In this document: in pieces, positions 1-9,903 of the stretch
Layout of the letters: every line of letters begins with the position of its first letter
Position numbering within the stretch: the first letter of the stretch is position 1
Source of the DNA: Haemophilus haemolyticus M19501
Lineage (GTDB): Bacteria > Pseudomonadota > Gammaproteobacteria > Enterobacterales > Pasteurellaceae
Assembly (NCBI RefSeq): GCF_000222025.1
Contig: NZ_AFQO01000002.1
Span: 1-61,702 of the forward strand
DNA length: 61,702 nt
Direction of reading: 5' to 3'
The notes under the pieces: generated by a model
What the model was told of the DNA's origin: nothing
Databases searched by the model: none
The model's input: only the letters and a program-made list of their open reading frames with translations
Position numbers and translations under genes: made by a program

Positions 1-924
<924 letters not shown>

Positions 925-1081
925 ACAACGCTCAAGTGTTTTTGGAAAACAGAGTGAGAGAAGAGAAATTAACTAAACTAACTATTCAGCTTGTTGCCGA
1001 TAAGAACAAGAGAAACGAAAAACGAAAAAAAGTGAAGTAGTAAAAGATAAAAAACAAACAGAGCAAGTTATCAATGAATTA

Positions 1082-1199
1082 TCCCGGCGGCGATAGTGCG
1101 GTGGAACCACCTGAGACCATACCGAACTCAGAAGTGAAACGCTGTAATGCCGATGGTAGTGTGGGGCTTCCCCATGTGAGAGTAGGGCACCGCCGGGTT
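1082..1199 (+). rRNA. 5S ribosomal RNA
   Basis: About 118 nt with the complementary terminal stem (cccggcggc at the 5' side, gccgccggg-type 3' side) and the conserved ccgaactcagaagtgaaac and gatggtagtgtgggg blocks of bacterial 5S. It lies about 157 nt after the 23S end with no tRNA between, as in a standard 16S-23S-5S operon. Ends are uncertain by 1-3 bases. Confidence 0.95.
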
Positions 1200-1234
1200 A
1201 CTAAATAAAAATCTAAATTACATAAAAACAGAAG

Positions 1235-1268
1235 AACCCCAGTTGAAGGACTGGGGTTTTTGTTTTTT
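1235..1268 (+). terminator. rRNA operon intrinsic terminator
   Basis: Perfect 8-bp stem aaccccag / ctggggtt with an 8-nt loop, followed by a T-rich tract interrupted by one G. It sits 36 nt after 5S and no promoter-like gene start intervenes, so it is the expected end of the rRNA operon. Confidence 0.9.
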
Positions 1269-1379
1269 TGGAAGTTTATACTTTAGCAAAATAAGTATAG
1301 ATAAAGTTTGTATTTATTAGTGAGAAAATCCCCCACCAATGATACAATCCACCAAATTTTTTCAAAAGGATAACCTTAA

Positions 1380-1940
1380 ATGGCTCGTAAGAAAAAAACG
1401 CGCAAAATTAGTGATATTATGCCAATCCGCAAAGCGGATAAAAAACCGGAAATGCCGAAATCGCGTTCGGGTAAAAAACTCACACGTTATGAATTAGATG
1501 CGAAAGCTCGTGAAGATAAGAAAAAACGTAAGCATAAAGGTTTAGCTTCAGGATCTCGTCATAGTGTGGTTGAAGAAAAAGCGAATAAACTTCAAAATGA
1601 AATTAAAGATCCAAAAATTGGTAGTAAGAAAAAGATACCGTTGGTTGTTGAATTTATTAATAAGCCTGAAAAAGGTCAATTAATTCCTGTAATAAAACAG
1701 GCGAAAAAACAAGATCCAATGAAAGAACTTGAAAATCTGGAAAATAATGAAATTCTTAATGAATTATTGGATGCTTTAGATACAGGTAAAGCTATTAGTA
1801 AAGCAGATCAACAATTTGTAGATGAATGCTTAGATAGAATTTCTGAATTAATGGAAGAACTTGGCATTAAAGACGAAGATGAAAGCGAAGATGATTTATA
1901 CCGCACTTTCGAGCGTATCGATATTAATCAATTTAGGTAA
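1380..1940 (+). CDS. yihI: YihI, Der GTPase-activating protein
   Basis: A 186-aa, highly basic N-terminal half (MARKKKTRK, then [20 protein letters not shown]) followed by an acidic helical C-terminal half ending near EDESEDD. Order and motifs match the YihI family: [10 protein letters not shown], the GLASGSRHS block, [12 protein letters not shown], and a C-terminal '[16 protein letters not shown]' helix. In enterobacteria YihI binds the ribosome-assembly GTPase Der and stimulates its GTPase activity, limiting 50S assembly. The start is chosen on the only methionine before the conserved basic block, just after an aaaaggataa ribosome binding site. It is 3 nt from the next gene, so the two are probably co-transcribed. 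Confidence 0.9.
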   Translation: MARKKKTRKISDIMPIRKADKKPEMPKSRSGKKLTRYELDAKAREDKKKRKHKGLASGSRHSVVEEKANKLQNEIKDPKIGSKKKIPLVVEFINKPEKGQLIPVIKQAKKQDPMKELENLENNEILNELLDALDTGKAISKADQQFVDECLDRISELMEELGIKDEDESEDDLYRTFERIDINQFR

Positions 1941-1943
1941 TCT

Positions 1944-2384
1944 ATGATTTGGATATTTTTTGTCATTGCACTTTTCTTGGTAACTGGATTGACTCTATAT
2001 GCAATCCGTTTATTAAAGCAGTTAAAAGTTCAAAAGGAATTGATTGCTAAAGCTAAGAATAATCGGGTTATACGATTAAAAGAGAGTATTGATATTATTG
2101 CTCGTGCAATGCAGTCTGGAGAATGTAATCTTTCTGAAGGCGTAATTCGTCTTACAATGCTATTAATGCCTTTTGGTAAGAATTTATCTACTTATCCTGC
2201 GATGGCCAACTTATATGAAGTTGTGCGTGATATGCCTACACATGATGATCGTAAATTGCTTGAAAAAAGAGAAAGAATGCGTCTGGATTTAGAGCGAGAA
2301 AGTGCAGAAGTACAGTTTGAAAAAGATATTAAACAAGAATTGTATATTTTATTAGAAGATATTAAATCTATTCGGATAATTTAA
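1944..2384 (+). CDS. DUF2489 family membrane-anchored protein
   Basis: 146 aa. The first ~23 residues form a single hydrophobic segment (IWIFFVIALFLVTGLTLYAI), followed by a charged, mainly helical cytoplasmic-type domain with IIARAMQSGECNLSEGVIRL, LMPFGKNLSTYPAM and a C-terminal E/R-rich helix. This agrees with the DUF2489 family, which in gamma-proteobacteria commonly follows yihI, as here with a 3-nt gap. The function is unknown. It probably shares the yihI promoter and ends at the hairpin that follows. Confidence 0.8.
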   Translation: MIWIFFVIALFLVTGLTLYAIRLLKQLKVQKELIAKAKNNRVIRLKESIDIIARAMQSGECNLSEGVIRLTMLLMPFGKNLSTYPAMANLYEVVRDMPTHDDRKLLEKRERMRLDLERESAEVQFEKDIKQELYILLEDIKSIRII

Positions 2385-2403
2385 ATATTGTAATTTAAAA
2401 AAT

Positions 2404-2430
2404 GCGCTAACTTTTCTTAGCGCACTTTTT
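2404..2430. terminator. Bidirectional terminator between the DUF2489 gene and narP
   Basis: Perfect 7-bp stem gcgctaa / ttagcgc, 6-nt loop, then acttttt on the plus strand and an A-rich 5' flank. It separates two convergent genes and could serve both. Confidence 0.8.
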
Positions 2431-2440
2431 ATGATTATTT

Positions 2441-3067
2441 TTAACGATTTTGTTCAAAAAATAACACGGTTGCGGCAACACGAGAATGTACATTTAATTT
2501 GCGTAATAAATTACGGATATGTACTTTTACGGTTTCTTCTGAAATAAACAGTTGTGCTGCAATTTGTTTGTTTGATAAGCCAGTTGCAATTTGACGAAGT
2601 ACGCCCATTTCGCGATCTGTTAAGCTGTCTAACGGATTATCTTCGTGAGTACGTTCTAATAATAAATTTTTAATAGAATCACTCAGAATGACTTCGCCTT
2701 GTGCTATACGCTTGATTTGCTCTAGCAATGTATCTGGTTCCGTATCTTTTAACAAATAACCATCTGCACCAGCATCAATTAAAGTGTAAATATCATTTTT
2801 TGCATCAGACACTGTTAAAATTAAGATTCGTGCATCAATGCCTTCTGCGCGTAATCCTTTAAGTGTATCTAACCCAGAAAGTCCTTTCATGTTGAGATCT
2901 AAAATGATCACATCTGGTGATGTTTGTAATGCCACAGAAATCCCTTCTGTGCCGCTGCTTACGTCAGCCACCACTTCAAAGTTATCGTCTAATTCTACAA
3001 GTTGTTTAATGCCACGACGCATTAACGGATGGTCGTCAATCAATAAAACTTTTAGTTTATCTTGCAT
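2441..3067 (-). CDS. narP: NarP, nitrate/nitrite response regulator
   Basis: 208-aa two-component response regulator. The receiver domain (about residues 5-120) has the acidic pair DDHP, phospho-acceptor Asp in VIILDLNM, the Thr of ILTVSD and Lys of YLLKD. The C-terminal LuxR/FixJ helix-turn-helix (about 145-205) contains LTDREMGVLRQIATGLSNKQIA and EETVKVHIRNLLRKL. It resembles NarP of E. coli, which activates periplasmic nitrate/nitrite respiration genes. No sensor kinase gene is adjacent. An aaaggagaa ribosome binding site precedes the ATG. It is monocistronic, running convergently into the DUF2489 gene. Confidence 0.93.
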   Translation of the reverse strand: MQDKLKVLLIDDHPLMRRGIKQLVELDDNFEVVADVSSGTEGISVALQTSPDVIILDLNMKGLSGLDTLKGLRAEGIDARILILTVSDAKNDIYTLIDAGADGYLLKDTEPDTLLEQIKRIAQGEVILSDSIKNLLLERTHEDNPLDSLTDREMGVLRQIATGLSNKQIAAQLFISEETVKVHIRNLLRKLNVHSRVAATVLFFEQNR

Positions 3068-3214
3068 AATTTCTCCTTTAGTGGTTAGAAGTCCACTTTA
3101 AAAAGCATGACATTTTATAAAGAATTCAATTCTATGCCAATCTAGAATAGAAAAAAATTTGATTTATCTCACAAACTTACTATTTGAGGTAGGTTTATTG
3201 ATGGATAAAAATAG

Positions 3215-3259
3215 AAAAAGTGCGGTAGAAAAATAGATAATTTTTTACCGCTCTTTTTT
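3215..3259 (-). terminator. lysA terminator built from uptake-signal dyad
   Basis: An aaaaagtgcggta arm and a near-complementary taccgctcttttt arm bracket a short A/T loop. Only the left arm is a perfect uptake signal. It follows the lysA stop codon on the minus strand and ends in T-rich sequence in that direction. Confidence 0.7.
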
Positions 3260-3272
3260 AAGATAAGAAATA

Positions 3273-4520
3273 TTAAATGGTCGATTCTAATGCCCAAAGT
3301 TCCTGTAAGGTTTCTCGGCGACGAATTAGATAGGATTGATCGCCATCTACTAAAACTTCTGCAGTGCGGGGTCTTGAGTTATAGTTTGATGACATACTTG
3401 CTCCATAGGCACCAGCAGAACATTGAGCAATATAATCCCCTTCGGCAATTGAAAGCTCACGTTGTTTTCCTAAGAAATCTGATGTTTCACAAACAGGTCC
3501 TACAACATCATAAATGGCTTTTTCTCTTGCTAAAGTGCGGTCAATTTCTATGATGTTCATATAGGCTTCATACAATGCTGGGCGAATCATATCATTCATT
3601 CCTGTATCGGTAATGGCAAAATTACGGCTTTCATTGCTTTTTAAGTATTGTACTTTTGCTACTAGAATCCCTGCATTTGCAGAAATTGCTCTACCTGGTT
3701 CAAGAATAATTTCAAGTTCAGGATAATTTTTTAGTTTTTCTAATAACGCATTTGCGTAATCGCTTGGATGCGGTGGCGTTTCATCGGTATAAGTTACGCC
3801 TAAACCACCGCCCAGATCGAGATGTTTTAATTTAATGCCATCCTCTTTTAATTGTTCCATTAGGATAATTAAGCGATCTGTGGCATCTAAAAATGGTTGT
3901 AATTCAGTGAGCTGTGAGCCTATGTGGCAATCCATCCCTGTTATTTTTATGTTTGGCAGCGTTGAGGCTAATTTATACACTTCTCGGGCTTCATCTACAC
4001 TTACGCCAAATTTATTTTCTTTTAATCCTGTTGAAATATAAGGGTGTGTATGTGCATCAACATCTGGATTTACACGTAAAGAAATAGGGGCAATTTTACC
4101 CATTTCTCCCGCGATTTGGTTAATGTGCTTGAGTTCAGAAACTGATTCCACATTAAAGCAACGGATTCCAACTTCTAATGCGCGCATAATTTCTTCTCGG
4201 GATTTAGCAACGCCAGAAAAGACCACTTTTGATGCATCGCCACCCGCTGCTAGTACACGCTCAAGTTCGCCTTGCGAGACAATATCGAAGCCTGAACCAA
4301 GTTTTGCCATAATATTTAACACGCCAATATTTGAGCAAGATTTCACGGCAAAACAAATTAAGTGAGAGTGCTTACCGAAAGCAGAGTCAAAAGCATGCCA
4401 ATGGCGTTCAAGTGTTGCACGAGAATATACATAGAGGGGCGTACCGAATTGTTCAGCAAGTTGTTGAACTGGAATATCTTCGGCATAAAGTTTGTTGTGT
4501 TTATATTGGAAAAAATTCAT
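3273..4520 (-). CDS. lysA: Diaminopimelate decarboxylase
   Basis: 415 aa, the usual length. It catalyses the last step of lysine synthesis, meso-diaminopimelate to L-lysine plus CO2, using pyridoxal phosphate. Visible features are the PLP lysine in ICFAVKSCSN (about residue 58), HIGSQ, the glycine-rich LDLGGGLGV, EPGRAI and the catalytic Cys block GPVCETSDFL. It is fold-III/alanine-racemase type in the N-terminal barrel. lptM lies 48 nt upstream on the same strand, an arrangement that corresponds to yifL-dapF in E. coli but with lysA in the dapF position. Confidence 0.96.
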   Translation of the reverse strand: MNFFQYKHNKLYAEDIPVQQLAEQFGTPLYVYSRATLERHWHAFDSAFGKHSHLICFAVKSCSNIGVLNIMAKLGSGFDIVSQGELERVLAAGGDASKVVFSGVAKSREEIMRALEVGIRCFNVESVSELKHINQIAGEMGKIAPISLRVNPDVDAHTHPYISTGLKENKFGVSVDEAREVYKLASTLPNIKITGMDCHIGSQLTELQPFLDATDRLIILMEQLKEDGIKLKHLDLGGGLGVTYTDETPPHPSDYANALLEKLKNYPELEIILEPGRAISANAGILVAKVQYLKSNESRNFAITDTGMNDMIRPALYEAYMNIIEIDRTLAREKAIYDVVGPVCETSDFLGKQRELSIAEGDYIAQCSAGAYGASMSSNYNSRPRTAEVLVDGDQSYLIRRRETLQELWALESTI

Positions 4521-4568
4521 GTTGTGTGCCTGTTTTAGTTATTTTTGGAATTATCATTGGATAATAGA

Positions 4569-4685
4569 TTATTGAGTTTGTTGAGCTTGATCTTTTTCAG
4601 GAAAATATAAAGAACCTTTTACGCCACATCCTGTAGCGAATATGCAAACTGAACTAAGTACTAAAATTAATAGTAATTTTTTCAT
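4569..4685 (-). CDS. lptM: LptM (YifL-type) small outer-membrane lipoprotein
   Basis: 38-aa gene, short enough to be overlooked. It reads MKKLLLILVLSSVCIFATGC then GVKGSLYFPEKDQAQQTQ. It has a lysine-rich start, a hydrophobic core and a lipobox ending at Cys20. The mature N-terminus CGVKGSLYFP closely matches the CG(L/V)KGPLYFP signature of LptM/YifL. In E. coli LptM binds LptD and promotes formation of its native disulphides. It is divergent from cyaY, exactly as yifL is in E. coli. LptD itself is encoded 5 kb away in this window. The family call is firm from the signature; the role here is inferred. Confidence 0.88.
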   Translation of the reverse strand: MKKLLLILVLSSVCIFATGCGVKGSLYFPEKDQAQQTQ

Positions 4686-4781
4686 TTTTTCTTTCTCACT
4701 TATCGGTAAATCCGCCTTTCACAAGCTTGAGAAAGGCTTTATAATTTGTCGCATTCTATCAGATTTAAACAGGAAAATTTT

Positions 4782-5087
4782 ATGAATATTGCAGAATTTC
4801 ACCAAAATATAGAACAAATTTGGCAAAAAATTGAAGAAGAATTGGAAAATCAAGGCGCAGATGTAGATTGCGAAACGCAAGGTTCTGTATTTACAATCAC
4901 TTTTGATAATCACACTAAAATAGTGATTAACAAACAAGAGCCACTGCTTGAGCTTTGGATTGCAAGTAAATTAGGCGGTTTCCATTTTGCGTTTAAAAAT
5001 GGCGACTGGGTGTCTAATGATGGAAAACGTTTTTGGGATTGTTTCGTTGAGGCCTGTGCTGCACATGGCGAGAACGTGCAGTTCTAA
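4782..5087 (+). CDS. cyaY: CyaY, bacterial frataxin
   Basis: 101 aa counted from the ATG at 4782, which follows aggaaaa by 4-5 nt; a longer in-frame start at 4746 lacks a good ribosome binding site and would add residues absent from the family. It contains the acidic helix (EQIWQKIEEELENQGADVDCE), IVINKQEPLLELWIASKLGGFHF and the terminal W-D-C region typical of CyaY. Frataxin binds iron and modulates the IscS-IscU iron-sulphur cluster machinery. The stop codon is one base from the recQ start, suggesting translational coupling. Confidence 0.94.
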   Translation: MNIAEFHQNIEQIWQKIEEELENQGADVDCETQGSVFTITFDNHTKIVINKQEPLLELWIASKLGGFHFAFKNGDWVSNDGKRFWDCFVEACAAHGENVQF

Positions 5088-5088
5088 A

Positions 5089-6936
5089 ATGCAGGATTCT
5101 CCTTTACCATCAAAAACAATAGAAAAACCGACCGCACTTTCTGTTTTGAAATCGGTTTTTGGTTATCAATCTTTTCGTAAAGGGCAGGAAGAAGTCATCA
5201 ATGCCGCTTTAAACGGACAAGATGCTTTGGTGGTAATGGCAACCGGGAATGGCAAATCGCTTTGTTACCAAATTCCCGCCCTTTGTTTTGAGGGTTTAAC
5301 GTTAGTGATTTCTCCGCTGATTTCCTTGATGAAAGATCAAGTGGATCAGCTGCAAGCTAATGGCATTGAGGCAGATTTTCTTAATTCTAGTCAGACTTTA
5401 GAACAGCAGCAACAAGTACAAAATAAGCTTATTTCTGGACAACTTAAACTGCTTTATGTGTCGCCAGAAAAAGTGATGACGAACAGTTTCTTTCAACTTA
5501 TTTCTTATAGTAAAGTCAGCTTTATTGCAATTGATGAAGCACACTGTATTTCTCAATGGGGGCATGATTTTCGTCCTGAATATACCCAGCTTGGTGGTTT
5601 AAAAGCGAGTTTCCCTGATGCTCCGATTATGGCACTTACTGCAACGGCAGATTACGCAACTCGACAAGATATTTTGAGTCATCTTAATCTGGAAAATCCG
5701 CATAAATATATTGGTAGTTTTGATCGACCAAACATTCGTTATACCTTGGAAGAAAAATATAAACCAATGGAGCAATTGACACGTTTTGTGTTGGCTCAAA
5801 AGGGCAAGAGTGGGATTATTTATTGCAACAGTCGAAACAAGGTTGAACGAATTGCGGAAAGTTTATGCAATAAAGGTGTCTCTGCCGCAGCTTATCACGC
5901 GGGAATGGAAACGGCACGGCGTGATCGTGTGCAACAGGATTTTCAGCGTGATAATGTGCAAGTAGTAGTCGCAACCATTGCTTTTGGAATGGGGATTAAT
6001 AAATCCAATGTGCGATTTGTTGCTCATTTTGATTTGCCTCGTAGCATTGAATCTTATTATCAAGAAACAGGTCGGGCAGGACGTGATGATTTGCCTGCTG
6101 AGGCGGTTTTGTTTTATGAACCAGCGGATTACGCTTGGTTACAAAAAATTCTTTTAGAAAAACCAGAAACGCCACAGCGTCAGATTGAGCAGCATAAATT
6201 AGAAGCTATTGGCGAATTTGCAGAAAGCCAGACTTGTCGCCGTTTAGTTCTTCTCAATTATTTTGGCGAGCATCGACAAACAGTATGTAATAACTGTGAT
6301 ATATGCCTTGACCCTCCTAAAAAATATGATGGACTAGTCGATGCGCAAAAAGTAATGTCTGCTATTTATCGAGTGGGGCAATGTTTCGGTGCTCATTATG
6401 TGATAGCGGTGTTGCGTGGAATGCAAAATCAGAAAATTATTGAACGCCAACACGATAAACTTTCAGTGTATGGTATCGGAAAAGATAAAAGCAAAGAGCA
6501 TTGGCAGTCTGTCATTCGTCAGCTTATTCATTTGGGTTTTGTGCAACAGGTCATCAGTGAACTAAATCCAACGTTGCAGCTTACCGAAAGTGCGAAAGTG
6601 ATTTTGAAAGGCGAAGAAGAGTTAGAATTGGCAATGCCTCGTATTTCTTCAATCAGTAAAATTGTCCATAATCCACAACGTCAAGGTGTTGCAAATTATG
6701 ATAAGGATTTATTTGCACGCCTGCGTTTCTTACGCAAACAAATTGCCGATAAAGAAAATATTCCGCCATACATTGTCTTTAATGATGCGACGTTGCAAGA
6801 AATGGCACAATATATGCCAACGAACAATATTGAAATGTTGCAAATTAATGGCGTGGGTTCAATTAAATTAGAACGCTTTGGGCAGCCTTTTATTAAACTT
6901 ATTCAAGAACATAAGGCAATTTTGTCGAAGGGGTAG
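5089..6936 (+). CDS. recQ: ATP-dependent DNA helicase RecQ
   Basis: 615 aa from the ATG at 5089 (MQDSPLPSK); an upstream in-frame start overlaps cyaY and is not homologous. The superfamily 2 helicase core shows Walker A ATGNGKSLCYQ (about residue 50), DEAHCISQWGHDFRPEY, LTATAD, and the C-terminal half with YHAGM and QETGRAGRD. Then come the RecQ-Ct zinc-binding cysteines (CRR ... CNNCDIC), winged helix, and an HRDC domain ending near FIKLIQEHK. It unwinds DNA 3'-5' in RecF-pathway repair. The last 42 bp are duplicated at 8026-8067, where the tail would read ILAKG instead of the ILSKG seen here. Confidence 0.96.
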   Translation: MQDSPLPSKTIEKPTALSVLKSVFGYQSFRKGQEEVINAALNGQDALVVMATGNGKSLCYQIPALCFEGLTLVISPLISLMKDQVDQLQANGIEADFLNSSQTLEQQQQVQNKLISGQLKLLYVSPEKVMTNSFFQLISYSKVSFIAIDEAHCISQWGHDFRPEYTQLGGLKASFPDAPIMALTATADYATRQDILSHLNLENPHKYIGSFDRPNIRYTLEEKYKPMEQLTRFVLAQKGKSGIIYCNSRNKVERIAESLCNKGVSAAAYHAGMETARRDRVQQDFQRDNVQVVVATIAFGMGINKSNVRFVAHFDLPRSIESYYQETGRAGRDDLPAEAVLFYEPADYAWLQKILLEKPETPQRQIEQHKLEAIGEFAESQTCRRLVLLNYFGEHRQTVCNNCDICLDPPKKYDGLVDAQKVMSAIYRVGQCFGAHYVIAVLRGMQNQKIIERQHDKLSVYGIGKDKSKEHWQSVIRQLIHLGFVQQVISELNPTLQLTESAKVILKGEEELELAMPRISSISKIVHNPQRQGVANYDKDLFARLRFLRKQIADKENIPPYIVFNDATLQEMAQYMPTNNIEMLQINGVGSIKLERFGQPFIKLIQEHKAILSKG

Positions 6937-6942
6937 AATAAT
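6901..6942 (+). repeat. Left copy of the recQ 3'-end direct repeat flanking the glycosyltransferase segment
   Basis: These 42 bp match 8026-8067 at 40 positions (differences at the 25th and 36th bases). This copy is the current 3' end of recQ. The paired repeats bracket about 1.08 kb containing a single glycosyltransferase gene. Confidence 0.9.
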
Positions 6943-7065
6943 AGTGGCAAATTGTATTTGTTTATTTTATTAAGTTAAATTTATTTATCCGAGAAAAAGA
7001 TAATAAACCAGATAACAACTTAAAATGACCACTTAAAAGCAAAAAGCGAGCAAACCTTTCTATCT

Positions 7066-7884
7066 CTATTTCAACAGATCCTCACTCTTTTTGTAAATCC
7101 ACTTACTGTGTGGCTTGTCGATATATTGGAAGTATTCGTTGGTAAATGTGCCTTGAGCGCACGTGACTTTATCCCGACGAGTATTTATCATTTTAGGGTT
7201 AATTACTGTATTTAATGTTTCAGGGCCTGTCATTGCAAAAACGCCTCCGTCTATACGGCGGTTTTCGATATTCTCTACAATTAAATCTAGTGTGGCTTTC
7301 ATAATTGGGTGTCCCGCTTCGCACGCAAGGAAGAAGTTGGTATATTTATCGTGGCGTTTGATCAGCACTTCTGAATCTTGCTCGGTAATAATTTGTGAGA
7401 GTGGGAAAACCAAATGTCCGTCGATGTCAATGTAAATTCCACCTTCACGCCAGAGAATAAATACACGCCAGAAATCCGCTTGCGCAGCACCGTCAGTAAG
7501 TTGGTTGTAAGCGTTAAAAACGTGTGGCTCTGCGTAGGCTTTAATGTATTCCTCACGCTCTTCTGTGCTGACATAGCGGTAATCGTAGCTCAAAGACATT
7601 AAGCGGTTAAACAAATAGTTGCAATACATTGGCAGAGTTACTTTATTTGAATAATTGGTTTGCCAAATGGTACGGTTGATTTTATCTTGGCGATTTGTAC
7701 TTAACTTTGCAGAGCTGAATTCGGGGATAGTAAAACGTTTTTTGGGAAAAAGGGCGTGAAATGGATAACTCAGGATTTTTACAATGTTTCCCAGTAAACG
7801 GAAAAGACCGTTGCATAGGACAATAAAATTTTTATATTTGACTGACTGACTGACTGACTGACTGACTGACTGACTGACTGACAC
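7066..7884 (-). CDS. Phase-variable GT32-type glycosyltransferase (DXD sugar-binding)
   Basis: 272 aa when read from the GTG at 7884. The N-terminus is a low-complexity SVSQ repeat translated from a TGAC/GTCA tract, followed by a hydrophobic stretch (about 20-45). The catalytic core resembles GT32 enzymes (mannosyltransferase OCH1/capsular-type): [10 protein letters not shown], the block [22 protein letters not shown] holding the D-x-D motif, and [12 protein letters not shown]. It probably adds a sugar to lipooligosaccharide, but acceptor and sugar cannot be read from sequence. A better placed ATG (7886, with agaggt 5-6 nt before it) is out of frame at the present repeat number. The gene has no uptake signal sequence inside it, unlike most neighbours, and sits between duplicated recQ ends, consistent with acquisition. 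Confidence 0.8.
   Translation of the reverse strand: MSVSQSVSQSVSQSVKYKNFIVLCNGLFRLLGNIVKILSYPFHALFPKKRFTIPEFSSAKLSTNRQDKINRTIWQTNYSNKVTLPMYCNYLFNRLMSLSYDYRYVSTEEREEYIKAYAEPHVFNAYNQLTDGAAQADFWRVFILWREGGIYIDIDGHLVFPLSQIITEQDSEVLIKRHDKYTNFFLACEAGHPIMKATLDLIVENIENRRIDGGVFAMTGPETLNTVINPKMINTRRDKVTCAQGTFTNEYFQYIDKPHSKWIYKKSEDLLK
7839..7882. repeat. Tetranucleotide phase-variation tract, 11 copies of TGAC (AGTC/GTCA on coding strand)
   Basis: Forty-four consecutive bases consist of 11 perfect TGAC units immediately inside the 5' end of the glycosyltransferase gene. Slippage by one unit changes the reading frame, the standard H. influenzae contingency-locus mechanism. Eleven units put the GTG at 7884 in frame; twelve (or nine) would put the ATG at 7886 in frame. 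Confidence 0.97.
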
Positions 7885-8025
7885 ATTATTACCTCTGAAT
7901 TTACTATCTAGTTAGAAGAAATAAAAAGTATTTCCTAAAGAAAATAGATATAATTTGTTCACACTTTCCAAATCGTATTAAATCATATCACTTTACCAAA
8001 ATCTATATAGATCCTAACTTAAATT

Positions 8026-8067
8026 ATTCAAGAACATAAGGCAATTTTGGCGAAGGGGTAAAATAAT
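8026..8067 (+). repeat. Right copy of the recQ 3'-end direct repeat
   Basis: 40/42 identical to 6901-6942. It encodes what looks like the ancestral recQ tail (ILAKG then TAA) and is followed within about 12 nt by an uptake-signal hairpin that would be the original recQ terminator. It is now detached from recQ. Confidence 0.9.
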
Positions 8068-8077
8068 GACTAAGTGT

Positions 8078-8109
8078 TAAAAGTGCGGTTAAAAATGACC
8101 GCACTTTTT
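8078..8109 (+). terminator. Uptake-signal dyad terminator, probably the ancestral recQ terminator
   Basis: aaaagtgcggt and its complement accgcactttt flank an 8-nt loop and end in a T run. It lies upstream of proS and right after the duplicated recQ tail. Confidence 0.85.
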
Positions 8110-8157
8110 GTTATACTTGCGCCAATTTTTTCAGTTCTTAGAATCTAAGGTTAAACA

Positions 8158-9876
8158 ATGCGTACAAGTCAATATTTATTCTCCACCCTTAAAGAAACGC
8201 CAAATGATGCTCAGGTCGTGAGCCACCAATTAATGTTGCGTGCAGGTATGATTCGCCCAATGGCATCAGGTTTATATAACTGGTTGCCGACGGGTATTCG
8301 CGTATTGAAAAAAGTGGAAAAGATTATTCGCGAAGAAATGAACAAAGGCGGGGCAATTGAAGTGTTAATGCCTGTGGTGCAACCTGCGGAATTATGGGAA
8401 GAGTCTGGTCGTTGGGATCAATATGGCCCAGAGCTTCTTCGTTTTGAAGATCGTGGAAACCGTAACTTTGTACTTGGGCCAACTCACGAAGAAGTGATTA
8501 CAGATTTAATACGCCGTGAAGTTTCTTCATACAAACAACTTCCACTTAATTTATACCAAATTCAAACAAAATTCCGTGATGAAGTACGCCCTCGTTTTGG
8601 TGTAATGCGTTCGCGTGAATTTATTATGAAAGATGCGTACTCTTTCCATACTACCCAAGAAAGTTTGCAAGCAACCTATGATGTGATGTATCAAGTGTAC
8701 AGTAACATTTTTAACCGTTTAGGCTTAGATTTCCGTGCGGTACAAGCGGATACTGGGTCTATTGGTGGTTCAGCTTCTCACGAATTCCAAGTGTTAGCTT
8801 CAAGCGGGGAAGATGATGTTGTGTTCTCAACAGAATCGGATTTTGCGGCAAATATCGAATTGGCAGAAGCAATTGCTGTAGGCGAACGCCAAGCACCAAC
8901 GGCGGAAATGACATTGGTGGATACACCAAATGCGAAAACCATTGCGGAGTTAGTAGAACAATTCAATCTGCCGATTGAAAAAACCGTGAAAACCTTAATT
9001 GTGAAAGGTGCTGACGAAAATCAACCGCTTGTTGCCTTGATTATTCGCGGCGACCACGAATTAAACGAGATCAAAGCACAAAAACATCCGTTAGTGGCAG
9101 ATCCCCTTGAGTTTGCGGACGAAACTGAAATTAAAGCAAAAATTGGTGCGAGCGTGGGATCATTAGGCGCGGTAAATCTTAATATTCCTGCAATTATTGA
9201 CCGCACTGTGGCGTTAATGTCTGATTTTAGTTGTGGCGCGAATATCGATGGAAAACATTATTTCAATGTGAATTGGGAACGCGATGTAGCAATGCCAGAA
9301 GTATTTGATTTACGTAATGTAGTGGAAGGTGACCCAAGTCCGGATGGTAAAGGCACTCTTCAAATCAAACGTGGTATTGAAGTAGGACATATTTTCCAAC
9401 TGGGTAAAAAATACTCTGAAGCAATGAAAGCGACCGTGCAAGGCGAAGATGGTAAACCTCTTGTGATGACAATGGGTTGCTACGGTATCGGCGTAACTCG
9501 CGTGGTGGCTTCAGCGATTGAACAGCATCATGACGATCGCGGTATTATTTGGCCTTCAGATGAAATTGCTCCATTCACTGTGGCGATTGTACCAATGAAT
9601 ATGTACAAATCTGAAACCGTGCAAAAATATGCTGAAGAACTTTACCGCACTTTACAATCACAAGGCATAGATGTGATTTTTGATGATCGTAAAGAACGCC
9701 CAGGCGTAATGTTTGCCGATATGGAACTTATCGGCGTACCGCATATGGTGGTAATTGGCGAGAAAAACCTAGACAATGGCGAAATTGAATATAAGAACCG
9801 TCGTTCTGGTGAAAAAGAAATGATTAGTAAAGATAAACTGCTCAGTGTTTTAAACGAAAAGTTAGGTAATCTCTAA
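8158..9876 (+). CDS. proS: Prolyl-tRNA synthetase
   Basis: 572 aa, the bacterial (ProRS type with editing insertion) length. Class II motif 1 region [20 protein letters not shown], motif 2 [19 protein letters not shown], an editing (INS) domain at about 225-400, motif 3 [17 protein letters not shown], and a C-terminal anticodon-binding domain with [18 protein letters not shown]. It charges tRNA-Pro with proline and hydrolyses mischarged Ala-tRNA-Pro. The start follows a gttaaaca leader with a weak ribosome binding site. It is monocistronic and bounded by hairpins on both sides. Confidence 0.97.
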   Translation: MRTSQYLFSTLKETPNDAQVVSHQLMLRAGMIRPMASGLYNWLPTGIRVLKKVEKIIREEMNKGGAIEVLMPVVQPAELWEESGRWDQYGPELLRFEDRGNRNFVLGPTHEEVITDLIRREVSSYKQLPLNLYQIQTKFRDEVRPRFGVMRSREFIMKDAYSFHTTQESLQATYDVMYQVYSNIFNRLGLDFRAVQADTGSIGGSASHEFQVLASSGEDDVVFSTESDFAANIELAEAIAVGERQAPTAEMTLVDTPNAKTIAELVEQFNLPIEKTVKTLIVKGADENQPLVALIIRGDHELNEIKAQKHPLVADPLEFADETEIKAKIGASVGSLGAVNLNIPAIIDRTVALMSDFSCGANIDGKHYFNVNWERDVAMPEVFDLRNVVEGDPSPDGKGTLQIKRGIEVGHIFQLGKKYSEAMKATVQGEDGKPLVMTMGCYGIGVTRVVASAIEQHHDDRGIIWPSDEIAPFTVAIVPMNMYKSETVQKYAEELYRTLQSQGIDVIFDDRKERPGVMFADMELIGVPHMVVIGEKNLDNGEIEYKNRRSGEKEMISKDKLLSVLNEKLGNL

Positions 9877-9903
9877 TAAGCATTTTATTTTGTATATTGT
9901 GAT

